Assembly (NCBI RefSeq): GCF_003265705.1
Contig: NW_020312848.1
Span: 58,314,801-58,378,800, forward strand
Source: Callorhinus ursinus
Lineage: Eukaryota; Chordata; Mammalia; Carnivora; Otariidae
DNA: 64,000 nt
Reading direction: 5' to 3'
Part shown: piece by piece, positions 10,740 to 22,330 of the stretch
Layout of the letters: each line of letters begins with the position of its first letter
Numbering within the stretch: the first letter of the stretch is position 1
The notes under the pieces: model-generated
Database searches by the model: none
Told to the model about the DNA's origin: nothing
What the model saw: the letters and a program-made list of their open reading frames with translations, nothing else
Made by a program: the position numbers and the translations under genes

Positions 10740-11375
10740 AGAAAAAAATTCTATTTCATTATTAATAATTCAAAATCTTAAAAATAGCAAATTGAAATCA
10801 GGGATATCTAAAAATCATAATATATCACAACTTGGTTTTATTTCAGAAATAGAGTGGTAGTTTAATATTTGGAAATCATTCAAAGATACAGAAAGAAAAG
10901 CATTCATTCATAGATTGGCCCAAAAATATCAGTTTTCACAAATTAAGATAAATTCAGTGTAATTCCAATCAAAGTTTCTTAAGGTTATTTTTATGAAAGT
11001 TGAAAAGGTATTTCTAAAATTCATAAAAAATATGCCTTCAAAGGTAGTATTGAAGAAAAACTAAGTTGAATGATTCCAGATTAATACTCACTTCAAAGTT
11101 ATAAGGAATGAGACCATGTAATATTGGTCCAAGAATAAATAAATGAACAAAAAGAACAGAACAGCAAACTTATGTTTACCAAGTATACAATTAAGAGAAT
11201 TAAAGACCATGCAAAGAATAGAAGTTATTATCAGTTCATATATTCATTATCTCCTGTATATAATAAAATATACTATAAAAATCAGTAAGAAGTAAACATG
11301 CAACCTAGTAAATAATGGTAAAAATTTGAACAAACACTGCAGAAGAGATTTTTCAAATAGTTGATAAATGTGAAA
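10740..11375 (+). mobile_element. Ancient L1M ORF2 fragment, sense
   Basis: Decayed but ordered matches to L1 ORF2 run along the plus strand: ATATATCACAACTTGGTTTTAT and AATATTTGGAAATCATTCAA (the HDQVGFIPG...FNIRKSI region), then AATTCCAATCAAAGTTTCTTA (thumb region), then pieces near the C-terminal half. Internal deletions separate these blocks. No reading frame survives. The subfamily is uncertain. Confidence 0.6.
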
Positions 11376-12377
11376 ATTTATCCCATTATGTTTTCTATTA
11401 CTGTTTCTTTTGCTAAAATGGGAAAATTGCTTTGGAATTTAAGCCAATTCAACAGATTATCCTATTAATTCCAGATTATGTTATGGACATCAGCAATAGG
11501 GAAATGATACCAGAACATATTGACTACATACAATTCGATGTTGACAGGATTTTTTTTTTAGCACTTTAAAATTATCATTTTATTACTTTCTTGTTTGCAT
11601 ACTTTTGATAACCTCTATTGGTTATTCTTTTGTTTATATGTAATGTTATCATTTATTTTTCCTGCTACATTTGAGTTTTTTTTAATCCATGATTTTTGAT
11701 CATTTTATTTCACTATGTTTTGGGTGTACTTCTGTGTTTATCTTGCTATTGGTCACTAAACCGATTTGATCTATTGGTTGATTTTCTTCATTAAGTCAGG
11801 AAGGTGTTTAGAAAATTATTTTATTCAAATGTTCTTTCTGCCGCTCCACTTCTACTTGCAAGATTCATTATACAGATGTATTAGTTTATATTTTCCCATG
11901 GGTAACTAAGTGCCTCTCTAGTCTTTTTGTTGTTGTTTCAGCCTTTCCCACCCCCGTTGATACTTAAATTTGGAAAGCTTTATTACCTTTTTTTCAATTC
12001 CATGATCTTTTCTTCTGTGTTCTCCAATTTTATATTGAACCCGTCAAGGATATTTTTTTCAGCTGTTGTTTTTTGAGATCTGTTGTGTTATTTTATATCT
12101 TCCGTTTCTGTACTCATGATGGCCTTTGTCCTTTAAATTCTTGATCATGTTAATAATACATGTTTTAAATTCCATGACTGATAATTCTGTTATTTTTTAG
12201 TTTTGGTTCAGTTTCTAATGTGTTTTTTTTCACAGTTGTGTGTTATGCTCTCTGCTTCTTTGAATATCTATTAATTTGTATTGCATGCTGGATGTTTTGG
12301 CCTGTGTGCTTAGGTATGTGCACATGTGAGTGTATACGTATGTGTTTATGTAGTCTTCTTTCAAAAGGTATTTTTCA

Positions 12378-12497
12378 GGGGTGCCTGGCTGGCTCAGTTA
12401 GAAGAGCATGTGGCTGTTGATCTTGGGGTTGTGAGTTCAAGCCCCACATTAGGTGTAGAGATTACTTAAATAAATAAATAAACTTAAAAAAATAAAA
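12378..12497 (+). mobile_element. Can-SINE, older short type
   Basis: The head GGGGTGCCTGGCTGGCTCAG and the box-B-like GTGAGTTCAAGCCCC are tRNA-derived. TTAGGTGTAGAGATTACTTAAATAAATAAA forms the tail region. The CT-rich segment of younger copies is absent. Flanks AAGGTATTTTTCAGG and AAGCTATTTTGCAGG look like a diverged target-site duplication. Confidence 0.88.
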
Positions 12498-12566
12498 GCT
12501 ATTTTGCAGGCAGTTGATTTACTGTGTGCATCAACTTGAATCATTTAAGCCTTATTTTTTAAACGT

Positions 12567-12816
12567 TTTAGAAAAATGAAGGGGGAAATCGGAGGGGGAG
12601 ACGAACCATGAGAGACTATGGACTCTTGAGAAACAAACTGAGGGTTCTAGAGGGGAGGGGGATGGAGGGATGGGTTAGCCTGGTGATGGGTATTAAAGAG
12701 GGCATGTACTGAATGGAGCACTGGGGTGTTATACACAAACAATGAATCATGGAACACTACATCAAAAACTAATGATGTAATGTATGGTGATTAACATAAT
12801 ATAATAATAAAAAAAG
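12567..12816 (+). mobile_element. 5'-truncated L1 3'UTR
   Basis: The fragment starts in the purine-rich 3'UTR (GGAGGGGGAGACGAACCATG) and passes through TAGAGGGGAGGGGGATGG and ACTACATCAAAAACTAATGA to an A-rich tail (ATAATAATAAAAAAA). It is a 250-bp L1 3' end on the plus strand. It sits inside the older antisense L1M fragment. Confidence 0.88.
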
Positions 12817-13032
12817 CAGTAAAGATAGTTATTACTCTAGGACTACTTCAGCTGTACTCAGGTTTTCAACAATGTCTCCTTACTCTATTTGAGACTCCAA
12901 CCAACATCTCCTAGGACTTTATAAATTGGTTATACTCAAGCAAATTTCTTCTTGATAGTTGTTCTTTGCCTGTCATTGTTTAACCTTGTTCTAATTGTAT
13001 ACAATGTCCTGTATAGCAAACGACTCAAAGGT

Positions 13033-13190
13033 ACCCCTAAAGATATATATATCTTTATCTATATATATATCTTTAAGATACATATATTTAATCTATTTAT
13101 ATCTTAAAGATAGATATATATATATGTAAATCTTAAAGATATATATAATCTATATAAATCTTAAAGATATATTTATATATATATATTTTG
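13033..13190. repeat. AT-rich palindromic minisatellite
   Basis: Self-complementary cores ATCTTTAAGAT or ATCTTAAAGAT recur at 13069, 13101, 13130 and 13158, a 28-32 bp period, separated by (AT)n. Each core is a perfect or near-perfect inverted repeat, so the block could extrude hairpins or a cruciform. Confidence 0.85.
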
Positions 13191-14723
13191 GCATTTAGTT
13201 AAAGTAGCCCCCGTTTTTCGGCCTCTCTGGTACTCTTCACTGAAATACCAGGCCTTCATTCACCATCCTCCCACCTCCTATCCTAAAAAAAAAAAAAAAA
13301 ACAGTTACATCTACACCCTTCTTTGCTTTGTGATCTAGAGATTGCTGTCAAGTAGATCACCTGGACTGTCATGGGGCTGGCTTCATTATTTTTTTAACTC
13401 TTAGGAATAATAGTCTCATTTTACCTGTTTTCCAATTTCTAAAAAGTTTTTTCTATATATTTTGTCCCGTCATCTAGTACCAATTACTTAATCATGGCCA
13501 GAAAACACAAATGACAACTGATCTTGTTTTTTAAAAATCAGAATTGATAGATGTAAGTAAATTGATTAAATATCCCAGCTTTTTAATTAATTTTTAAAGT
13601 AATCACTGTAAATTTTGCAGCTGAATGTTTAGATCCCACTGAAATTTCTTTTTCTTCAGTGGAGTGAACCTTAGCTTGTGTATTTAATATTCTATATAAA
13701 AATAATTCTAGAGCATTAAATATTTAAAAACTGTGGCAGAAAAGGAAAACTAAAAACCTTACAATTCAAATCTTCACATGAAGTTCTCACTTAACTGAGA
13801 ACCTTATATAGTCTCTTACCTGAATAGACAATGATCTTATCTGACAGACTTATCTACATTGTCCCTTTTCATTAATAATAAGTATTTTTAAATTATATGA
13901 TAAGTATATATGGCTTTTAAGTTATTATGAATTCATGAGCTCATCAATAATACAGGAAAATAAAAATTATGAAACAACTTTAATATTGCCATCAACTATC
14001 AACTCTCCAGTAGCAATAGACATTGGGTGAAATGCACCCTACTTTTATTATGCCCCACACACTATCTGCAGAAAGGTTTCAGAAATGTGTTTCCAAGTTA
14101 CCAAATTTAATGTGTTAAAAAAAACTTTTAAAAATCACTTCCTTTAAGATATATATATATATATCATAAGATAGGAACACAGTGTAATATTTTTAATAGA
14201 ATATTTTATGCCGAAGAACACATTTAAGTTTAGTATCACATGATTTTTCTCATGTGGCCATAAAAAAGAGAGAAACATGAAATGATGTAAATGATAAAAC
14301 TAAGTGGCTTGAAAATTCTATTTTATTTACATATTTTTCAAATTTGGTTTTATTGAAAACCCAATAGAGCATGAAAAACATGGGACTATTCAGTGAAGGG
14401 AAGATAATGTTAATGAGAGAAATTGGATTTCCTATTTATATATTGCCTTTATATTCAGTATGTCTTCAGCAGTGTATGAAATATTGAATTATGCACTGAC
14501 AGCATAGTGTAATAACTTTATGTAGGGAAATAGTAATTAACCATTATTAAATCAATAGGTTATTCACCAATTTTTCCATTACTTGAGCCAAATAAAGAAA
14601 ACTAATTACTAAGTGTAAATTGAGGCTTTGATAATAGAAGAGTACATGTTTAAAAAGTTAGTTTTTCTAGTCTTTTCAGTCATCATAATGCCTCATAATA
14701 CATTGCTATTAAGAATGTGTTTC
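13191..14723. other. Unassigned AT-rich DNA
   Basis: I see no gene or repeat family. It includes a 17-base A-run near 13286-13302 and an (AT)n run near 14150. Confidence 0.45.
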
Positions 14724-14930
14724 GGGGCACCTGGGTGGCTCAGTCGTTAAGCGTCTGCCTTCGGCTCAGGTCATGATCCCAGGTCCTGGGATCGAGCCCC
14801 ACATCGGGGTCCCTGCTCCGCGAGAAGCCTGCTTCTCCCTCTCCCACTCCCCCTGCTTGTGTTCCCTCTCTCGCTGTGTCTCTCTCTCTCTTAAATAAAT
14901 AAATAAATAAAGTCTTTAAAAAAATAAAAG
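14724..14930 (+). mobile_element. Can-SINE
   Basis: A complete copy: GGGGCACCTGGGTGGCTCAG head, CTTCGGCTCAGGTCATGATC, a CT-rich stretch (14836-14891), then (AAAT)n and an A-rich tail. A related direct repeat, AATACATTGCTATTA upstream and AATGCATTGCTATTA downstream, lies close to but not flush with the ends. Confidence 0.95.
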
Positions 14931-14984
14931 ATTTTGTTTTAATAATAATAATGCATTGCTATTATTAATAATATTTTTTCTAAT

Positions 14985-15145
14985 TTGACAGCTCTAAACT
15001 TTATGAAGAATCTTCATATTAAAATGTGCACTTTATTATTGAAGTAAGAGGTATGCAGAAATATTAAATGACTTGCCTAAGCTAATATATGTAACTTAGT
15101 AGCATAAGCAGGAAATTAAGCCTCTCTTCTAATTCTGTGGTGTCT
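14985..15145 (-). mobile_element. MIR fragment
   Basis: TTAAATGACTTGCCTAAGCT, then a decayed GTAACTTAGTAG and AAGCAGGAAATTAAGCCTCT, follow the MIR consensus in reverse orientation (TTAAGTAACTTGCCCAAGGT...). It is an ancient tRNA-derived SINE remnant. Confidence 0.55.
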
Positions 15146-15229
15146 AATAAAATGATCACTATCCAGATATATTTATTTAAATTTAAATTAATATAAATTG
15201 AATAAAATTATAAGTTCTGTTCCTCAGTT

Positions 15230-15650
15230 TTATTAGCTGTATTTAAAGTGCTCAAGAACCATATGTGTAGGGAGTGCTATCAGAAAATAAAATAGGAGGA
15301 AGTAAGACAGTCTTGTGATACATTCATATAAGCAGGCATACCAATGGGTCTGTGTGTGCAGAAGGACTGTTATAAGATAAAGTTGGAGTGTTAATCAGAA
15401 GCCAAATTATGAATGACTTTGCATTACAAACTGAAGTTGGGGGGATTGCCTGAAGGCTATTTTTTAATAATACAATTAGGAGAGTTAGAAGATTTATTGT
15501 ATGTCTTTGAATGATTACTCTGGCATGAGTATGGATAATGCATTATTGGCAGGCAACACTGGAGGAGATGATCCAGTCAGTAGGTTGCTGATGTAATCTG
15601 GACAAGAGAGGCCTTAGCTAAAGTAGAAGCAGTGGAAATGGATAAAAGGA
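15230..15650. mobile_element. Ancient interspersed repeat, family uncertain
   Basis: The order ATGAATGACTTTGCATTACA, then GATTACTCTGGCATGAGTAT, then CCAGTCAGTAGGTTGCTGAT and AGTAGAAGCAGTGGAAATGG resembles a widespread old mammalian repeat with the series GATCACTCTGGC...GCAGTGGAGATGGA. I cannot name the family by eye. No frame is open. Confidence 0.4.
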
Positions 15651-16334
15651 GAGAGTTTCCAAAACTACACATAAAATATATCACTTATTAGATACAACAG
15701 GTACATTTTCTTAATCTTCGTCATGAAAATGTATATGCATTTTGTTTTAACAAGGTCTCAAAATATATGTTGATACACCACATTGCATTGTGTGTACTGC
15801 AAAATATGTCATTGGCAGGATTTATACAATTCAGCATGTTTCTATTGAGTAGCACATTCAACTTTCTATTTTCCAAAGCCAATTCTTGATTATACTGGAA
15901 AAGCAATGATATGTATTATGTAAGGTGTGACACAAAATTATTATATGACATTGGTACAAACTGAAAATATGGTGAAAAAAAGATATCTGGAGCACTACAT
16001 ATCACATTTAATAACCAAGTTTCTGGAATATCAAAACTGAATAGCCACATAAAATTAACCAAAAGGATTTTGGAAATTGAACTCACTAGAATTATAAGCT
16101 TCCCTAATTTAGAACTGAAATTGAATGATTGCATTAAAGATTTCACAACTATTTACAGAGACTTTCCTATGTGTATTCTTCACCCAGAGACTAGAAGTAA
16201 GGGACACAGATGTATTATCGACTGTGATTCCATGTTTCTGGAATATCAAAATAGAAAATCACCAATCCGTTTTAATAAATGGATTTCAGAATTTAACTCA
16301 GAAATTAATATAAACGTTTTCTAAATTTAAAAAT
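15651..16334. other. Unassigned; contains small overlapping reading frames
   Basis: An 84-codon frame (16070-16324) and a 62-codon frame (16125-16313) overlap here, with no recognisable protein family, no splice sites I can defend and composition like the flanks. A 17-bp direct repeat, TTTCTGGAATATCAAAA, occurs at about 16020 and 16235. Confidence 0.4.
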
Positions 16335-16485
16335 GGATTTGGGCCATTGCATTATTCATTTATTCCTTCTATGAATAAATATTCATTAGATCCCCTGCTA
16401 TGTGTACTGTGCGACCAAGAGCTAGTATTAAGAATGAAGATATATTCCCTACCTTCATTGAGTTTGTAGGCTGAGTGCTTCTGAA
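16335..16485 (-). mobile_element. L2 3'-end fragment
   Basis: ATTATTCATTTATTCCTTCT, AATATTCATTAGATCCCCTG, CTATGTGTACTGTG and CTACCTTCATTGAGTTTGTA follow the reverse complement of the L2 3' terminus (CATTCATTCAACAAATATTTATTGAG...CTATGTGCCAGG...). It is an ancient LINE remnant. Confidence 0.6.
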
Positions 16486-17589
16486 AAACCCACCTGGCTG
16501 GCAAGGAAGTCTCTGAAGAATGCTTCAGACTATACTAGGAGATTCCAATATATTATCTTACAACTTTGCATAAGGTTGATATGATTTATGTATGCAGAAA
16601 CTGAAGTTTAAAAAAAGGCAATTCCTTTCAGTGTCATGGGTTTTAAGTGACAGTGTTTATATTCATATCTAAGAGTAATTTTAATATTTCCCTATACCAT
16701 ATATATATTTTTAAAAATCACAATTTCCTTTCTGTTAAGTAAAACATACTTTCACTTAACTTACTGATTCATCTTCAACTACTCTAAATGAAAAGGAATT
16801 ATGAAATTCATGGAAGGGAATGCAGAAGCAAGAGCATTATTGCACAGGAATTCTGATAAGGGTTTGGAAATCTTATCTCTGGAAGTTTGCTAGTAATACT
16901 CCCTTTCTACCAGAAAAATTAATTTTCTGACAAAAAGGGAAAACTGACATCTGATTAGCCAGATGGCCCTGTGGTGGTAGCATTTTCAGGTCCAGGGCAT
17001 ATCTATTACTCCCCGCAAAGTTAACTCAAGTAAATAAAAAAAAATGGGTTATTAATTTACTGAATATAATGGATCTTCTACTAAACACACACATTTTTTT
17101 ATCTAAAATTAGAGATGAAAATGCCAGCCCATCTTTTTATAGTCAGCCTTTAAAATAAGTACATGATCAAAGTTAAATGAAAACAGAATACTCTTTGCCC
17201 TACATTCTTGATTTACAAGGCAACATCTCCTGAGCAGAAACAGTTGGCTTAAAGGAATCTCCTGAGTAGCACAAAACACCAACAGACTAAAATTACTTTC
17301 CAGTACATCACCTTCAACCTGGTGCCTAGTTCTGTCTCCTTACCTTATGCTTGCTCTTCATCCCCATATTGTGCCTGTTGCCTTCAATTGTATCAGTAGT
17401 AAGGACATTTTTCACTCTTCCATTTTCTCCCCAAAATAATTCCCTCAAGATCAATTTTCATTGAAGGGGATCTATGTTTTTCTCTATTTTTATATTCCTA
17501 ACAATTAAGAATTATATACTAAGTAGCCTAAATGTTAATGACGTAATCTTCTTTCCTAGAGAAACATACTCTCTTAATTTCTAGGTTTC
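16486..17589. other. Unassigned DNA
   Basis: No repeat family or coding region is recognised. The stretch is AT-rich with a slightly more balanced part near 17210-17400. Confidence 0.4.
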
Positions 17590-17840
17590 AAAATCTTGGC
17601 ACATATTAAGGTATATATTAAATGGCACACCCTTCATCAATCATTCCTTGATTCTGTCCTTTAAACATCCATATATATCTTTGTTTCACTCTTTCAAGTG
17701 TCAGTTATATATTATTGTGTCCCAATGAGCACTTATTTAAGGGCAAATATCTTATTTTGTATTTATACACACTGATTCCAAACATGCCAGGCCAGTATTC
17801 TAGTAATAAAATATCCTCAATAATTGTACTGAACAGAGAA
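17590..17840 (+). mobile_element. L2 3'-region fragment
   Basis: CACCCTTCATCAATCATTCC, then AGCACTTATTTAAGGGCAAA, TATCTTATTTTGTATTTATA and ATCCTCAATAATTGTACTGA follow the plus-strand order of the L2 3' end (...GAGGGCAGGGACCATGTCTTATT...CAATAAATGTTTGTTGAA). It is highly diverged. Confidence 0.5.
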
Positions 17841-18372
17841 ACTTAACTCACTAGCCATTTCTATTAAATTTAACTTCTATTAAAATGAATTTTAAACTTA
17901 TGGATACTCCAGAATACATTAACAACATATTTTCCATAATAACATAGTTCATAGACAATTTATTCATATTTGATGTTGCCTCAGAAAACGAACATAAGAG
18001 GAATGACTTTACTTAAAACAATAAAGTTATAAATCATTTTCGAAATTATGGTTAGATTGATAATGAATAAAAATAATGATAGTTTCTTCATTGTTCTACT
18101 TTAAAATATAACCATGTAAGCCATTAAATGTATTTCTACATGAATAGAACTTACCACATGCTCTAAATCTCTATCAATTATTCATTGGATTTGCTTATTT
18201 TAATATCTTGGGTGAACTTAAATATGTCACTATTTTGAGAGATTCATAGTATTTGAATCCAGATTCTTAATATAATTTGGTGTTTACTTATGCATTTATT
18301 CTGTGTAGTAAATAGCAGGGGGATGATCAAGTCTTCTAAATGCTCTCACATTTTCTCCATTCTGAGGAGCAT
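17841..18372. other. Unassigned AT-rich DNA
   Basis: Nothing is recognised in this stretch. Confidence 0.4.
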
Positions 18373-18583
18373 TTTTTTAAAGATTTTATTCATTTATTTG
18401 ACAGAGAGAGAGAAAGAGAGCACAAGCAGAGGGAGCTGCAAGCAGAGGGAGAGGGAGAAGCAGACTCCCTGCTGAGTAGGGAGCTGGATGCGGGGCTTGC
18501 TCATCCCAGGATGCTGGGATCATGACCTGAGCTGAAGGCAGACACTTAACTGACAGCCACCCAGGCGCTCCCTGGGCGCTCCC
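18373..18583 (-). mobile_element. Can-SINE with doubled 5' end
   Basis: Plus-strand TTTTTTTAAAGATTTTATTC, a GA-rich stretch, CTCCCTGCTGAGTAGGGAGC, GGGATCATGACCTGAGC and GCCACCCAGGCGCTCCC form an inverted SINE. The GCGCTCCC motif of its 5' end is present twice (18566-18583), as if the first 10-11 bases were repeated. Confidence 0.93.
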
Positions 18584-19649
18584 TATAAGTGTGAAGAAAG
18601 TGATCTATTCTGCCTCTTGCCTATCCCATATAACTGATGATAGTGAATGGTATTGCAAAAAGTGTGTTAATTGAGCAAGTTTAAAATTCATACATTTATA
18701 AAATTCCAATTTCTATATATCATGACATTTTGTATTTAGAAAAAATAATCTCAATGTTAATGAAAATTAAATGCCAACTTAGAATTCATTAGAAATGGAA
18801 ACATCCAAATGAAAATAGGGGAAAAGTCAGGTGATTGCCTTATCTAAAGGTTGCCAACCATTCAATTGTTTCCAAACTGGCTAATAAAGAAGGTGGTAGA
18901 GTCTCCAAGAAGTTGTTATTTCATGACTCCCAGAGCATATGATGGTAGCAGACCACTTTTAAGTGTACCATGGGAGCTTTGAAAAATTAGTAGCAATTAG
19001 GCAGAGAAAAAATACTGTGCAAGGCATTTGTTCTTCAGGATGAAATTACTGGATTTTAACATGACTCCAGAGAATCAGAAAATCTAGGATTGAGATGATG
19101 AATATCACAACCACCGTGTAACAACCATTTAAAATCGTAGCCAAACCAACTATCAGGGAATTAATGACTTGTGCTCACTAGATATAAAGGGGCTTATGCC
19201 AGTGAACATTCAAGTTCATCAATATCACACAAAGTTTTGTTGGGGTGGGAGGCTCAGAGAGCAAGTTAAGTAGTTTAATTGGTAAACAATGTGAAGGGTA
19301 ATGTGATGTGTCATTTTTATATAAAAACAAATGCAAATTAATTATAGAAAGGAAAGCAAAATTAACATGACTTTTTCTCACATGAAAATATGCTATAGAA
19401 TAAATTTCAAGACCTAGGAAAAATGAATCAAATTTCACATTGTATTATCAGCCTTCTGGGATAAAATATATTCACTTGCCTCTACGTATATTTTACCACG
19501 AACGCTTGTAAGTCATTGCTATAAAATGTTCTAATATCAAGAGATAGTGAATTTTCTCCCTAAGTATTGAGGTTGAATATATGAGGTTAATGTCAAAAAC
19601 TATAGAAAGTCTGAAATTTTAACTTACTCACAAGCTAATAAGTTAGCCT
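18584..19649. other. Unassigned AT-rich DNA
   Basis: No repeat family or gene is recognised. Confidence 0.4.
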
Positions 19650-19900
19650 GCTGTAGGTTCATGACTGCTGGTAGAGATCACACGAGAACTGGGTCCGAAT
19701 CAAGGAATTTTATTACTCATGACACAGCAGGCTGCATAGTCTTCATGTTCATGCCAGTTCCCCTTGTCCCTCAACTCCTACAGGGTTGATGCCAAGTGGC
19801 CCAAGGAGATGCTGCATACGCTTAGGCAGCACCTTTTGTAATGGACCTCAAGCAAACCTGCCTGACATTTTCCCCAGAAGGAGACATTATCTTTCTTACA
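19650..19900 (-). mobile_element. Possible ERVL-type LTR
   Basis: On the minus strand the block opens TGTAAGAAAGATAATGTCTC (19900), continues through CAGGCAGGTTTGCTTGAGG, and has AGTAATAAAATTCCTTGATT, a polyadenylation-signal-like motif near the far end, followed by a U5-like tail ending near CCAGCA. This layout suggests an old LTR. No polypurine tract or partner LTR is seen, and the family is a guess. Confidence 0.4.
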
Positions 19901-22330
19901 CTGAATAGTAAATAACCTTGCCGCCAGCTCTGGAAGTAGGCAAAATCTCTATCTTCTAAGAATTTTTTGATATATTATTGAAAATAAATAGTGCAGAACA
20001 AAAATCATCAGTGCCTCTGTCTCAAAGATATGCAAAAAGATTAGAAATCCATGGAGAATTATTTCCAACAATATACATCTCTCCTTTCTACAATATTTTG
20101 GTTTCTGGTAAAACTTGTCCCATGAGTATGCTGTTTTATCACCTATTCTAATTAATCAGAATGCCAGGTTTTAGGACAAAAACATTTCAGTTGTCTTGTA
20201 CAGGATTTAATTCAGCTACTATTAGCAGGATTCCAAGGATAAAATAAGGCCAACCTGCCATACTAACCTCAAATGTGTTCCCTAAGGTCCCATACTCAAC
20301 CAGATGAAAAAGAAAATCACAAACTGTACTTTATCCCTCAAGGAGGAAGTGTAGAGCAATTCTACCATGCAAAACAAACTTGACCAATGGGTAGAGGCTG
20401 ACCTGAATGTTTTCCATGGCAGAGGTTGTATTTTCGTAAACACTTAACTGTCTCTTATGAGCACTCATAATATGAAGCCAATTATGTTTTTGGGAGGAAG
20501 ACAAGTTAATGCCTGGTTTTTACATAAGAGGCCCAGTTCTGAGGGTACACATAGCAACCCTGGAAATAATATATTGGCTACAATTATTTCAAATGGACTA
20601 TTTGCTGGGAAGTAGATGTTGACAGTGCCTCCACTGTGGCCTCCTAATCAGCCTGATAGGCTTTCAGGTTCCTAGTTCATTTGATAAAGTTGAATTTACT
20701 GTTTCCTGTTGGAGAAATAGCCTAACCACAGGCAGCCAAATGTGAATTTTTTGTCCACACTAATATTTGTACAGCATCCATTTGCCCTACAGAATGCGTG
20801 CATGATGCTTAAAAAATAGGAGTGGGGAAACGATCTGGAGGAGTAGAATAGTGTTTTTTGTGAGAGGTGCCAGAGTTGGAGTCATACCTTGCTCTTTCTG
20901 AGGGTTTTCTGAGTAGTGTTAAAGAAAATGGCTATCATCAATTCAGAACCATCCTGCTGGAATGGCAGACCCAAGAGTTGTACTTGGACCCTTGAAATAA
21001 TTTGGAAGATGCTACCACAGTGTTTTCCTCCTAATGAAGGCTCCAGGAATGACCTTGAATGACAAAAGATCATTAATGTTTTTCCCTTTTTTATATTTTC
21101 AGGCAGCTATGATATCCCCTTCCTAGGTGAATAGATTCCTCTTCTCTGTTCACTTTTGCAAAATCAGTGTGTCCCATGAAGTAACTGTAACTTCACCTTT
21201 TTCTCAATTATTTCTACTTTTGCCCACACTTCTTGTGTAAAAAGGTTAACTGCAAAAGGGTCAGGACATTTTTATAAAACTTACAAAGACACATTATGTA
21301 CTTCACACTGGACCACGTGGAGCACTACAGTGGAACTTTGTGAGCTAGGTTCTTAACCATGTACTCATTATCCTTTCCACCTACGATTGTATCAATCCAA
21401 CAAAAGAATATAGGTAGTTAAGCCAGAATTAACTTTGAAACCCCTGAGCTTGCATTGGATAAGCTGCCACCCATTAGTTGTAACAACCGGACTGGCCTGG
21501 AGTCACCATTAATGGAAATAAAGAAGCATCATAGCCAAGAAAGTTCAGGTGGAATTCTGCATTTTTTAAAAGGGGCAATATAATACCAAGTCCCTTTTCC
21601 TAATTATTACTCAAGAAGTGGCTGTGAGATGATCCTTTATAGCACATTCAGTGGCCAAACTGCCTTAGGTGTAGAGAAAGAGGAGGTGAGAAAGTTGGTT
21701 CAGAAATCATTTTGAATTAATTTTTGAGGAAGCTCTTCTAACACTCAAAACGAGGAGATGCTATGGATAGTAGGGAGTTTGGGATCCTCATCAAATTTTT
21801 GTCTATTAGCCCATTTTTGAGTTGCTTTTGTGATACAAGACACAGCAATGCAAAACTGAAAATTGATGATAAATCTGAAAAATATGACATAGATGAGCAT
21901 CAGTGTTCAAAACAATGTGCCCAGGGTTAGTTGCTGTGATTAGAATAGAAATTCTGTAACCTGAGAAAATAGACAATATTTCCAGTGAGAATCTATGAAG
22001 GATAGAATGAAAACATTTTCAGGGAATTTCAAGGTTGACAATGTGGCCACAGGTGTAGATGGCTAAAATGGTATGTACAGTGATCACTGAAGATGAAGAT
22101 GTAAAGTAATTATAAGGTGATGGTGTCCAATTGGAAATCCATGTGGACTTTTAATATATCCATGATAATGAACTGAATATGGTCTAATTGCCAAGTCATC
22201 AAAGATTTTGAGAGAGTAACCTGGTTCCCTGAGTTGACAGCAATGAGAAAGAATAGTTTATTCAGACAAATTGAGTTTAAGTGGATTAAAGGAAAATAAG
22301 CAAGGTATTTGCACAAGTTGAACAGAAGAA
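19901..22330. other. Unassigned; possible retroviral interior
   Basis: The stretch is less AT-rich than its surroundings, and its position next to an LTR-like block makes a decayed ERV interior on the minus strand possible. I find no retroviral protein motif. The 63-codon minus frame at 20882-21073 is not recognised. Confidence 0.25.

Larger units (their letters stand above)
11545..13010 (-). mobile_element. Ancient L1M/HAL1 ORF1-region fragment, antisense
   Basis: T-rich plus-strand text such as AATTCCATGATCTTTTCTTC, TTCAGCTGTTGTTTTTTGAG and ATGCTGGATGTTTTGGCC is the reverse complement of the ORF1/5' region of old L1M or HAL1 elements. The same kind of sequence occurs at 38430-39400. It is interrupted by a SINE (12378-12497) and an L1 3' end (12567-12816), and it appears to resume up to about 13010. 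There is no intact frame. Confidence 0.6.

Noticed and set aside
12378..12440. tRNA gene
   Set aside because: The A- and B-box-like words belong to the tRNA-derived head of a Can-SINE, which has a tail and a diverged target-site duplication. The same holds for the other SINE heads.
13033..13190. CRISPR-like array of spaced palindromic repeats
   Set aside because: Units are AT-only, spacers are (AT)n of no unique content, and this is mammalian DNA. It is a minisatellite.
14691..14966. Exact target-site duplication of the SINE at 14724
   Set aside because: The AATRCATTGCTATTA repeats are real but do not abut the SINE ends (about 12 bases off on each side), so only a tentative link is noted.
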